This document shows positions 1 through 9,404 of a DNA stretch of 64,000 nt, piece by piece. A model generated the notes under the pieces. It worked only from the letters and a program-made list of their open reading frames with translations. It did not search any database and was not told the DNA's origin. The stretch is from Leptospira neocaledonica (GTDB lineage: Bacteria > Spirochaetota > Leptospiria > Leptospirales > Leptospiraceae), in assembly GCF_002812205.1 (NCBI RefSeq), contig NZ_NPEA01000006.1, positions 155,075 through 219,074 on the forward strand, read 5' to 3'. The stretch's first letter is position 1; the number at the start of each line of letters is the position of its first letter. The translations under genes and the position numbers were made by a program.

Positions 1-663
1 GCGACCGCCATGGCATCCTCCGCCTTGACCACCCTGGCCTCCGCGATATCCACCGCCGCCACCTTGACCGCCTTGGTAACCTCCGCCTTGACCACCCTGG
101 CCTCCACGATAGCCTCCGCCGCCTTCACGGTTTTGGTAACCGCCACCACCTTCGCGGTTTTGACCACCTTGATAACCACCACCCTGACCACCGCGGTATC
201 CACCGCCTTGGCCTCCTTGGTAACCACCACCTTCGGAACGATTTCCTCTGTAGTTGCCACCGGATGATTCTCCAGAATCTCTGTTCTGGTTGGAGTAGGT
301 AGGTCTTTGGTTTGGACGAGATACTATAATATTATTGTCTTCTCTCTGAAATGGAGGTCTTCCTTCTCCTAAAATATGTTCAGGAGGAGCAGATCTTGGA
401 ACCGGAGGTTCTTGGCGAGTGCTTGGTTCCGGAAAGAGAGGTTCTTTTTTAGGAGGAGCAGAACTTTTAGGAGTGCTTGGAGAGGAGGAAGCAGCAGCGG
501 CCGGCTTATTTGGAGCTGGATCTGTAGAGGCTTCTTTCTTTGCAGAAGTAGAAGGCATCTTCTCATCCGGCTTCTTTTTGATCACCAGCTTCTTCTTCTT
601 ACTTGCGTCAGCAGAAGCAGAGCCCTGGAGCTTTTCCTTGATTGATTTATTCTTTTCTTCCAT
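1..663 (-). CDS. infB: Translation initiation factor IF-2, N-terminal part (runs off the left edge)
   Basis: 221 codons are visible, starting at the ATG whose complement lies at 661-663; the GTPase core lies outside the window. IF-2 is the GTPase that brings initiator fMet-tRNA to the 30S subunit. The visible part is the variable leader only: a Lys-rich start (about residues 1-45, with [10 protein letters not shown]), a Pro/Ala/Ser-rich linker (about 45-130), then from about residue 132 a low-complexity Gly-rich tract with repeats such as GGYRGGQGG and GGYQGGQ. Leptospiral and some other bacterial IF-2 proteins carry such leaders. The position directly after nusA, in rimP-nusA-infB order, agrees with the usual bacterial cluster. 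The gene call rests on this context and the leader type, not on the G-domain. Confidence 0.85.
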   Translation of the reverse strand, partial: MEEKNKSIKEKLQGSASADASKKKKLVIKKKPDEKMPSTSAKKEASTDPAPNKPAAAASSSPSTPKSSAPPKKEPLFPEPSTRQEPPVPRSAPPEHILGEGRPPFQREDNNIIVSRPNQRPTYSNQNRDSGESSGGNYRGNRSEGGGYQGGQGGGYRGGQGGGYQGGQNREGGGGYQNREGGGGYRGGQGGQGGGYQGGQGGGGGYRGGQGGQGGGCHGGR

Positions 664-732
664 ATAATGTCCTGGTCAAGTACGCGATGTACTGAAAACG
701 GGTCTTAAAGCCCTACCCTCGAATCGAGGAGA

Positions 733-2100
<1,368 letters not shown>

Positions 2101-2102
2101 AA

Positions 2103-2636
<534 letters not shown>

Positions 2637-2728
2637 AAAAGAGGAAAAAACAACCTACAAAATCGGAATATCGCCGAAAATTTTAGGTTTTTCCCATACC
2701 ATTCATGGGTGGTTCCCGATACCTATTC

Positions 2729-2757
2729 AAAATATTTTTACCTAACCCTAGTGTAAA
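2729..2757 (-). promoter_or_regulatory. Candidate sigma-70 type promoter for rimP-nusA-infB
   Basis: On the minus strand there is TTTACA (complement 2752-2757), a 17-base spacer, then TATTTT (complement 2729-2734), close to TTGACA-N17-TATAAT. Transcription would start near 2722, leaving a leader of about 85 bases. Seen by eye only; AT-rich DNA gives such matches by chance. Confidence 0.35.
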
Positions 2758-2888
2758 GTAAAAAATAAGCCCAGTTCCGAACCATCCTCTTGATACGAGC
2801 GAAATTGCTTGTTTTCTTATACTAAAAAGAAGGATGGTAACGAAATGTCCCGAGAAATCAAAATGTGGCTCGGGTTTTTATAAGAAAC

Positions 2889-4043
2889 ATGCAAAATTCT
2901 TTTACTTCCAAGATCAGGACCTCATCTGTCCGCAAATACCTTCCCTTTTTCCTATGCTCTATCTTAGTGATAGGAGCTTGTTCCAAGTTCCGAGTGGATG
3001 ATTATAATCCTTATCTATACGGAAGAGTTAAATTAGGAAAAGATTTAAAAGAATTACAAGTGAGTATAGTCAATCGGGTTCCCACAAATGTTCCGAACCA
3101 AGTGGCTGTTGCTTCCGGAGTGATTTACGTTCCAGATTTCGAACAATCTTTGATTAAAGCATTCAATTCAGATGGAGATCTGAAGTTTGTGATCGGGAGT
3201 TCAAAAGAAAAACAGGATAAAGTCAAAACCTATAATATCAAATTAGGAAGAATCGGATTAGTCACCGTTTCCGATGGAGATGATATCTATGTCCAGTCCA
3301 GAGTATCCAGAGAAGATGCAAAGTCAGATAAAGTGGCTGAGAATATTTACACAAAAAAATCCGGGGAATTTCGTACGGAAGCAGAAGAAGCAGTTCCTTC
3401 TGTAATCCTGAAAATAAACGATTCCGGAAAACTTTCCCAGACAATCTATGCAGACGGCGTAGGGGGTTCTATTCCATTCGGTTACGTGGAAAGAATGGAA
3501 GCAGGAAATAATGACCTATTATTTGTTTTCCATAGACAGAATGGAGCGATGCGACTCAGCATTTTTGACGAAGCCGGAAAATTAAAACAGAAGGTAGAAG
3601 GTTCCGACTATAAAGATTCTTTAAACCAAGGAGAAGCTTATACTTGGTATGTTGATTCGTTTATCTCCCATCCCGATGGAGAGTATGTGCTCGGTTCTTT
3701 TAGTTTTTACGAAACCAAATCCGGAAGATTCAAAAATAGAAAGATCCTAAAATACGAACTCAAAGACAAAAGGATTACTCCTATCAAAGAGATCCAAGAT
3801 CCTTCCGAAACATTGTATTGGGTCCTAAATAACGATAATTTTTTCATTTGGGAAACTGAAGTAGAAGAAGGAAATTCAATCCGACTCCAAGTCCACGACG
3901 AGGACGGAAACCATGTGAATAATATCCGCCTCAACTACCCTCCTCCTCGAGGGCTTTGGAGAGAAACTTGGATGGATACAAACGATGAAATTTATTCCAT
4001 GAAGATTAGATCGGGCTATCTAGAGATCCATAAATGGAAATAA
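2889..4043 (+). CDS. Lipoprotein of unknown function, beta-propeller-like (LIC12708-type)
   Basis: The product is a predicted lipoprotein of about 384 residues. After a basic start and a hydrophobic stretch (YLPFFLCSILVIGAC) there is a lipobox with the acylated Cys about 31 residues in. The rest is secreted, with recurring patterns like DGDDIYVQ, DGEYVLGSF and DSGKLSQTIY that suggest a beta-propeller of NHL or WD-like blades, but no catalytic motif is visible. The name LIC12708-type is from memory of leptospiral annotations and is unverified. The frame extends to a GTG at 2865; I prefer the ATG at 2889, six bases after a short leader frame ends. The nnr gene follows after one base, so the two are co-transcribed. 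Confidence 0.7.
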   Translation: MQNSFTSKIRTSSVRKYLPFFLCSILVIGACSKFRVDDYNPYLYGRVKLGKDLKELQVSIVNRVPTNVPNQVAVASGVIYVPDFEQSLIKAFNSDGDLKFVIGSSKEKQDKVKTYNIKLGRIGLVTVSDGDDIYVQSRVSREDAKSDKVAENIYTKKSGEFRTEAEEAVPSVILKINDSGKLSQTIYADGVGGSIPFGYVERMEAGNNDLLFVFHRQNGAMRLSIFDEAGKLKQKVEGSDYKDSLNQGEAYTWYVDSFISHPDGEYVLGSFSFYETKSGRFKNRKILKYELKDKRITPIKEIQDPSETLYWVLNNDNFFIWETEVEEGNSIRLQVHDEDGNHVNNIRLNYPPPRGLWRETWMDTNDEIYSMKIRSGYLEIHKWK

Positions 4044-4044
4044 A

Positions 4045-5505
4045 ATGAGCAGATCTCCTGATTTCCAGGTTCTATTCGGCGAAGAAGAAGCAAAAATTTT
4101 AGACGAGCAAACCATCCGAGAACGAAAAATTTCGGGGACATTGCTCATGGGATATGCAGCAATTTCCATCTTCCAAACCTGGGAAGAAGTTTTCAGATCG
4201 GCAAAAAAAATCGTCATACTCTGCGGCTCCGGAAATAACGGAGGGGATGGATACGCTTTAGCCCAATTTTTAAAGGCAGAAGGTCTCTCAGTGGAGATCT
4301 ATTCAAAAGAAGGGAACTTCTCCGAAGAAACAAAATATTATAAAAATCTAACAGAAGAATTAAAGATCCAAAATTCCCCTTTGGAAAAATTTAAGAGCAA
4401 TCTTGTAAATCCGGGAGAAGTATTGGTAGATTCTCTTTTAGGAACAGGATTTAAGGGTGAATTAAAGGGAGAAATTTCCAAAACTGTTGAAGAAATCCGA
4501 ACTGCCAAAGAAAGATTAAAAAATTCTTTGCTGGTATTGAGTATCGATGCAGTTTCAGGATATTCTCCGGACGAAAAAATCCCGTTTGCTGCGGACATCT
4601 TAGCAGAAATAGGATCGCCCAAGACTAAGAATGTATTCTACCCTTTATCCAAAGAAAGAAAATCATTTCATCCAATCGGATTCTTACGCCAAGAATTTCA
4701 GACATCCAAATATCTTTTGCCAAGAGCAAACAAAGAAGAACTAATTTCAAAACTTTCCAGAGAAAAAGATTCACATAAATACAAAAACGGTTCCGCAGTA
4801 TTTATAGGTGGGTCAGAAGGAATGTCGGGAGCAATCCTATCTTCTGCACTCGCATTCCAAGAATTGGGAGGAGGAATTTCGCAAATACTCACTCCATCTG
4901 CAACTACCCTTACTAAGGTATTAAAAAAAGATCCTTCTTTTATGGTTTCGGAGTTAGAAAATTCTAAAAAATCTTCCGATTATCCATTTTTGAAAAAGGC
5001 AAGCGTGGTATGTGTCGGGCCAGGACTCGCTTCTTCCGATCTTCCACAATTTTCTTTTCCAAAAGAAACGTATTTGGTCTTTGATGCAGGTGCATTAAAG
5101 TATTTAGATGAAAAAAATCTAGGCCCTCGAACGATACTCACTCCTCATTTAGGAGAATGGTCTTCTATCACAGGTAAAAAGGTCCAAAGCCAATATTCCG
5201 CCTTGGAAGATGCAAAAGTTTGGGCAAAAGAGAAGGGAACATACTTACTTTTAAAAGGGCCAGCTTCTATCCTGTTTACACCTGAAGGAAATTCATATTT
5301 TTGGGAATTCCAAGAACCTAAACTTGCTGTAATGGGAACAGGAGATCTACTTGCAGGAATCCTAACATTCTTCTTATCCAGGGGGGAGGATATGATTGAA
5401 TCCGTCAGACTTTCTCAAAGTATTATGCTTCACTGTGCGGAACTATGCAAAGGTTATCCTACAGCAAGTAGGATACGTAAGAAGATCCGAACTTTGGTTA
5501 TATAG
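4045..5505 (+). CDS. nnr: Bifunctional NAD(P)HX epimerase/dehydratase
   Basis: Nnr repairs hydrated NADH and NADPH. The N-domain epimerises NAD(P)HX and the C-domain dehydrates it with ADP or ATP. The 486-residue product is the expected bifunctional length. The N-terminal YjeF domain (about 1-215) carries GSGNNGGDGYALA at 61-73 and the loop VDSLLGTGFKGEL. The C-terminal ribokinase-like domain (about 230-486) carries GGSEGMSGAILSSALAF, LTPHLGEW and the ATP-site motif GTGDLLAG near 431-438. The usual N-terminal LMENAG motif is altered to LMGYAA. It begins one base after the upstream lipoprotein stop. Confidence 0.93.
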   Translation: MSRSPDFQVLFGEEEAKILDEQTIRERKISGTLLMGYAAISIFQTWEEVFRSAKKIVILCGSGNNGGDGYALAQFLKAEGLSVEIYSKEGNFSEETKYYKNLTEELKIQNSPLEKFKSNLVNPGEVLVDSLLGTGFKGELKGEISKTVEEIRTAKERLKNSLLVLSIDAVSGYSPDEKIPFAADILAEIGSPKTKNVFYPLSKERKSFHPIGFLRQEFQTSKYLLPRANKEELISKLSREKDSHKYKNGSAVFIGGSEGMSGAILSSALAFQELGGGISQILTPSATTLTKVLKKDPSFMVSELENSKKSSDYPFLKKASVVCVGPGLASSDLPQFSFPKETYLVFDAGALKYLDEKNLGPRTILTPHLGEWSSITGKKVQSQYSALEDAKVWAKEKGTYLLLKGPASILFTPEGNSYFWEFQEPKLAVMGTGDLLAGILTFFLSRGEDMIESVRLSQSIMLHCAELCKGYPTASRIRKKIRTLVI

Positions 5506-5507
5506 AG

Positions 5508-5572
5508 ACACGAAGTTTTGAAGAGCCACAGAGATTTTATCACACAGAGGCGCGGAGTCACAGAGCTTTTTT
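5508..5572. repeat. Dispersed intergenic repeat containing cacagaggcgcggag
   Basis: Just after nnr lies a stretch with repeated CACAGAG units (agccacagag, then cacacagaggcgcggag, then tcacagag) followed by a T run. A close relative (cagaggcgcagagccgcggag) sits at 19632-19702, again directly after a gene stop. Two copies in similar positions, unlike the coding DNA around them, indicate a dispersed non-coding repeat. Confidence 0.6.
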
Positions 5573-5679
5573 GCAGGGATTGTTAGTAATATATATCAAT
5601 TCCGAAAAGATAAACATACGCTTGACCTGTCGAAATTTTAACCAATCTCATTCATGTAATCGAAGAAGGAGATTTGTTT

Positions 5680-5880
5680 ATGAATTTTTTTAAGGCAGAA
5701 ACGAGTTGGTCGAATGCAGAATTTATAATATTTAAACTTTGTGTGGCATCTGTGTATGTTTTGATTGGAGCCTATTTCAGCGATTTTTTCCTTCAATATC
5801 GTTTTCCAATTCTGACCATATTCGTAATCACCGTTATTTGGACAGTATCCCTTTGGCTACGAAAAATGAAATGGATATGA
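5680..5880 (+). CDS. Small two-helix membrane protein
   Basis: This 66-residue protein has two hydrophobic segments (about residues 14-34 and 42-60) separated by a short polar turn, and a basic C-terminus (LRKMKW), so it is probably an inner-membrane hairpin. The ATG at 5680 is preceded by a strong ribosome site (GAAGAAGGAGA at 5661-5671) with normal spacing, which supports that it is translated. I recognise no family. It stands alone between nnr and the convergent Fe-S protein gene. Confidence 0.6.
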   Translation: MNFFKAETSWSNAEFIIFKLCVASVYVLIGAYFSDFFLQYRFPILTIFVITVIWTVSLWLRKMKWI

Positions 5881-5884
5881 ATCT

Positions 5885-6514
5885 CTACTCAGACTTAAAT
5901 TTGATCTTACGATGAGTTCCGTCACAATAAGGTTTATTGGAAGAACCACCACAACGACAAAGGTACGATTCGGTGATTCGATTCGTTACCTTTCCAGTTC
6001 CGGAACAAATTTCTAAATTTCCGCTCACCTTCAATGGGCCATTTTTAGTAGGATCAATATTTAGGATTCCATTTCGAACGGGCAAAGGTTGAGATTCTTG
6101 GACAGAAGGTTCCCCAGTTGCTGTAAATCCAATACTCACATGAGTCGCATCACAAAAAGGTTTATGAGTAGAAGCTCCACATCTACAAAGCGTGAGTCTA
6201 TATTGTTTCTCCACACCTTCTAGCTCAATATCCGCATGGATCGCAAGAGGACCATTCTCTCTCACCCTCAGAACATTAACAGGAGGAGCAGTTTCCTTAA
6301 AAGAAGGATCATTGGATTCAAAACGGATCGCGCCAGATGGACAATTCAAAGCTAAAGATTTAATCTCTTCTACACTTGCCTTGTCTGGATAGATCCATTC
6401 TCCTTCTACATTCGGAACGAATACATCTGGTCTACTCAACACACAATTTCTGGAATGAATACACTTCTTGCCATCGAAGAGAATTGTTGCTTCTTTTCCT
6501 TTTACGATTTCCAT
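5885..6514 (-). CDS. Fe-S protein with ferredoxin-like domain and two CDGSH motifs
   Basis: The 209-residue cytoplasmic product has three predicted iron-sulfur sites. Residues 1-65 resemble the divergent 4Fe-4S mono-cluster domain (Fer4_19 type), with C18, C24 and the CPSGA motif at C58. Two CDGSH motifs follow, each with the Cys3-His ligand set of a 2Fe-2S cluster: C110, C112, C121, H125 (CRCGASTHKPFCDATH) and C186, C188, C197, H201 (CRCGGSSNKPYCDGTH). The fusion of these parts is known in bacteria and is thought to serve electron transfer or Fe-S/redox sensing; the partner here is unknown. It ends five bases from the convergent small membrane protein gene. Confidence 0.85.
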   Translation of the reverse strand: MEIVKGKEATILFDGKKCIHSRNCVLSRPDVFVPNVEGEWIYPDKASVEEIKSLALNCPSGAIRFESNDPSFKETAPPVNVLRVRENGPLAIHADIELEGVEKQYRLTLCRCGASTHKPFCDATHVSIGFTATGEPSVQESQPLPVRNGILNIDPTKNGPLKVSGNLEICSGTGKVTNRITESYLCRCGGSSNKPYCDGTHRKIKFKSE

Positions 6515-6593
6515 GATTTGGCCTCGGTCGAATTTTCTATTAGAAAAGGCCGAACGGCAAGCTTTTTGGATATATAGTTATGAAATTTTGAAT

Positions 6594-6998
6594 TTATTGA
6601 ACTTTCCGCTGAAAATTCGATAAAAATCGAAGCAAAAGCAATTCAAAAATTGTCACTATAGAATCTCGCAAAATTGAGGCCGCTTTCCTAGCATGTTCCT
6701 CTATTCCGAGGCTTCCTACTGTATACACGAAGTTTTCCAACAAAATTAGAAGGCTAACTGCAAGAACAATCATTGCCCATTTCTTAAAGAGGACGTTTCC
6801 GCGAAAAAATTGTATAACTCCAATTAGAGTAAAGATCAGAAAAGCATTAGCCCGCAGAAAGTAAGAAAGATAAAAACGTCTTTCCTCTTCCGAAAGGTCG
6901 TCGCCAAGCAGACCGTATCCGATAATACCCAGGACCGCTTGAAGTCCAAGGTGGGCGTAAATAATAATTAATCCGTTTCTTTTAAGCCAGTTTAGCAT
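6594..6998 (-). CDS. Four-helix membrane protein, unknown
   Basis: The 134-residue product has about four transmembrane segments (near residues 10-30, 50-68, 75-95 and 112-130) and a basic C-terminus. No family is recognised. It starts two bases after the stop of the gene at 7001-7777 and is very likely co-transcribed with it. If that gene is an immunity protein, this one could be a membrane helper, but nothing in the sequence shows it. Confidence 0.5.
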   Translation of the reverse strand: MLNWLKRNGLIIIYAHLGLQAVLGIIGYGLLGDDLSEEERRFYLSYFLRANAFLIFTLIGVIQFFRGNVLFKKWAMIVLAVSLLILLENFVYTVGSLGIEEHARKAASILRDSIVTIFELLLLRFLSNFQRKVQ

Positions 6999-7000
6999 AA

Positions 7001-7777
7001 TTACTCCGATAAATAACCCGAAACCAATTCTTTAGGAAAATCATATTTCCCTAAATCCACGTCTATTCCATTTTCCTTAAATAAATTTAAAAATGCAATT
7101 GTCCAAAGATCATACATCCCTTCTAATAATCCGCTAAAAACCCCACTTCCTTTTTTTAATTTTTTAAAACTATCTGCGGCATCACCTAAAGCTTCAGATA
7201 TAACAGCAAGGTCTCGGCTCTCCTCAACCAACAATTTTAAGAGCTTGAAATAACCGGCATAATTCTTCCAACTACTTTTACTTGTTGCGTAATTGATACA
7301 TTGCTGCAATTCAGATCTCGAGTTTTTTGCATCTTCTAATATATAATATTTCAAAAGTAGACCCATCCGAAAAGCTGGATTATTTGCTTCACTTTTAGTA
7401 AAGCGATCTTCTAAATTGAAGTAAGTTGCCATTTTTTTAGATAAAGATTTTTTTCCGATTAGCATACAATCGAAAATGAGAAATCCATCTAGATGGCTAA
7501 TTCCTCTAGCATAATCAAGATCACCATCGACGTAACGTTCATAAATAGCAAACTTCGCAGCTAAAGACCGCAACAAACCCGAACGGAATTTTTCAACATC
7601 TCTATTAATAATCAAATCACAATGAGCTATTTTTTTTTCCTGTGAACTGAGAGTTACTAATTTATATGCAAGAATTACTTTATTTTGCTCAATATCTGCA
7701 TAAGTCTCTTGTAGGCGCTTCTTTTCCAGTTTACTATATTCTTCAATGGAATAATCTTCAACTTTCATAAATTTCAT
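7001..7777 (-). CDS. All-alpha protein resembling polymorphic-toxin immunity proteins (Imm49/PoNi-like), tentative
   Basis: The 258-residue product looks soluble and all-helical with no signal peptide. Its C-terminal part (LWTIAFLNLFKENGIDVD then KYDFPKELV) resembles the end of helical immunity families such as Imm49 and the PoNi/DUF1911 group, where a helix with W/A/L positions precedes a short proline-containing motif. This is recognition by eye of a weak pattern, so the function is a hypothesis. No toxin gene is recognisable next to it. I chose the ATG at 7777 over a TTG one codon earlier; GGTGA precedes it. A 157-residue unknown gene lies 43 bases upstream on the same strand. Confidence 0.45.
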   Translation of the reverse strand: MKFMKVEDYSIEEYSKLEKKRLQETYADIEQNKVILAYKLVTLSSQEKKIAHCDLIINRDVEKFRSGLLRSLAAKFAIYERYVDGDLDYARGISHLDGFLIFDCMLIGKKSLSKKMATYFNLEDRFTKSEANNPAFRMGLLLKYYILEDAKNSRSELQQCINYATSKSSWKNYAGYFKLLKLLVEESRDLAVISEALGDAADSFKKLKKGSGVFSGLLEGMYDLWTIAFLNLFKENGIDVDLGKYDFPKELVSGYLSE

Positions 7778-7820
7778 CAATCACCATTCAACAGTATCAA
7801 ACGCTTTAAATATTAATACG

Positions 7821-8294
7821 TCAATCCGGATCGTTTGCAGCAGAGTCAATTCCAGTAAGGCCATAATTAGCAGCTTCAGCTAAAAGAAATAATCCAAATC
7901 TATCAAAAGCTTCTAACGATGTTAAAAATTCGACATTCTGTGCGTTGATTTGCTGACCACTTCCATAATTCTTGATATCTTCAAGAATAATATCCTTCGT
8001 AGGTTTTGTATTCCAATAGATAAAATAATTATCCACAATAGTAAATCCCTTCGGATTCATTTTTAAAACTTCTCGTACAAATGCTTCTGAAATCCGAACA
8101 AGCCCGTCATCTCGCAGACCAGAAGACGCAACTTTTCCTATATATTGGTCCCTATTAGAATCATAAAGTTCCGGATATTTTTCCTTTAAAGCAGATGCAA
8201 AAATCAAATGTAGATCTTCCGAATGAAGTATATCCTCTAATGTAATTAAATTATAACTTTCTTGTCTTTTAGGACTAAACTTTTTGCGGGGCAT
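7821..8294 (-). CDS. Hypothetical protein, 157 residues
   Basis: The product begins with a basic, charged segment (MPRKKFSPKRQ) and then appears mixed alpha/beta with no membrane segment or signal peptide. No family or catalytic motif is recognised. The gene lies on the same strand and just upstream of the immunity-like gene, and downstream of the secreted-protein gene at 8358. No clear ribosome site precedes its ATG. It may belong to the same short accessory block. Confidence 0.5.
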   Translation of the reverse strand: MPRKKFSPKRQESYNLITLEDILHSEDLHLIFASALKEKYPELYDSNRDQYIGKVASSGLRDDGLVRISEAFVREVLKMNPKGFTIVDNYFIYWNTKPTKDIILEDIKNYGSGQQINAQNVEFLTSLEAFDRFGLFLLAEAANYGLTGIDSAANDPD

Positions 8295-8357
8295 TTTTTA
8301 TTTGCCTCAACTTTATTACTTAAATTTTTATATAAACCCTATCAGAATACAACCGAA

Positions 8358-9404
8358 TCATTTTGGAACAAACTTAGATAAAAAAGAAGAATTTGCCTTA
8401 TTCCATTGTGCAGTCAAAGCTGTTCTTTGTTTATTTAGAGCCTGATTAGTCTTATTATACTTGTCTGCCAATTGATTGGTCTCAGTTACAAGTTTATTAT
8501 ATTGGTCCACATCTTCTTGGGTTTTGTCCTTAGCACTTTTCAGATCGAATGCTTTTTTGTATTTATCGAACTGTTCTTTTTTGAGCAAAAACTCGGTTAG
8601 AACCGGGAATTGTTCCGAGGATTCCATTTTATAAAAATTTAAAGTATTCTTGCAGGCGACAAGTAAACTGGAGTCTCCCTCGTAAGCAGGAATTTTTTCA
8701 AGCTCAGAAAGACCTTCTTCCGAATATTTTTGGAGAGTAGAACGGTTTTGCTCGATTCCATTCAGATCATTTTTATTAAGGGCATCCAAAAGATACATTT
8801 CTTGTTTGTAACTTTTAAAATCTACCAAGTAAACGATCCCTTGGTAATTCAAAACTTCCGAAGCTTTTTTGAGCTTAATACTCGTTGGATCTTGTTGCTC
8901 TATTAGTTTAATATTATTGTCCGCTGCAAATCCTTTCTCTTTTTCTTTTAGTTCGTCGCCTATTTCTTTCAATTTTTCATTGGCCTTTTTTTTAGCCAAC
9001 ATGTATGCCTCCATCGCATCGTAAGATTCCTCTGCGACTTCCTGTAGGTTAACTAATTTTCCGTAATCTTCTCTCAAGATGGTATACATCGTATTCAGAT
9101 ATTTTAGTATTGAATTTTTATAATCTGAACTTCCTTCATACGGAGCCACTTGGTTTGCGTTCAAGATTGCCTTTTCGACAGAAACTATAATTGCTCTTCT
9201 TTTATTCTCCACCAAAGAAGCACTTTTACTATGCGCAATTGCCTGTACATAAGCCAAGGTTTCCTTCCCGATCAGTTCACTTGGTCCGGTAAGTTCATTC
9301 ATATGTTTTAATGCAGAAGCGGGATCCTTTGCGAAAATACTTCCGGTGTGAATGAAACCTAAGAGTAAAAATAGAATTATGGTTTTAATATGTATTTGTA
9401 TCAT
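8358..9404 (-). CDS. Secreted helical surface-type protein (LIC11966-like), unknown role
   Basis: The 348-residue product has a signal peptide (hydrophobic stretch at about 7-22, then a site near FAKDPA) with no lipobox Cys. The mature part is almost entirely helical and Lys/Glu-rich (ANEKLKEIGDELKEKEKG), typical of a long coiled-coil periplasmic or surface protein. It resembles what leptospiral annotations call LIC11966-family surface proteins; I make that link with modest confidence. Its ATG overlaps the stop of the upstream S41 protease gene (ATGA), and GGAAAGA provides a ribosome site, so the two are translationally coupled. It might be a substrate or partner of that protease. Confidence 0.6.
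   Translation of the reverse strand: MIQIHIKTIILFLLLGFIHTGSIFAKDPASALKHMNELTGPSELIGKETLAYVQAIAHSKSASLVENKRRAIIVSVEKAILNANQVAPYEGSSDYKNSILKYLNTMYTILREDYGKLVNLQEVAEESYDAMEAYMLAKKKANEKLKEIGDELKEKEKGFAADNNIKLIEQQDPTSIKLKKASEVLNYQGIVYLVDFKSYKQEMYLLDALNKNDLNGIEQNRSTLQKYSEEGLSELEKIPAYEGDSSLLVACKNTLNFYKMESSEQFPVLTEFLLKKEQFDKYKKAFDLKSAKDKTQEDVDQYNKLVTETNQLADKYNKTNQALNKQRTALTAQWNKANSSFLSKFVPK

Noticed and set aside
10..267. Plus-strand frame rich in Thr/Ala/Leu opposite infB
   Set aside because: It is the antisense reading of the Gly-rich repeat codons of IF-2; its low complexity comes from that repeat.
1..270. CRISPR-like or tandem DNA repeat array
   Set aside because: The repetition follows codons of a Gly-rich protein, with irregular period and no spacers.
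2790..2823. TTGATA and TATACT as a promoter for the lipoprotein-nnr unit
   Set aside because: The spacer is 22 bases, too long for a normal sigma-70 promoter.
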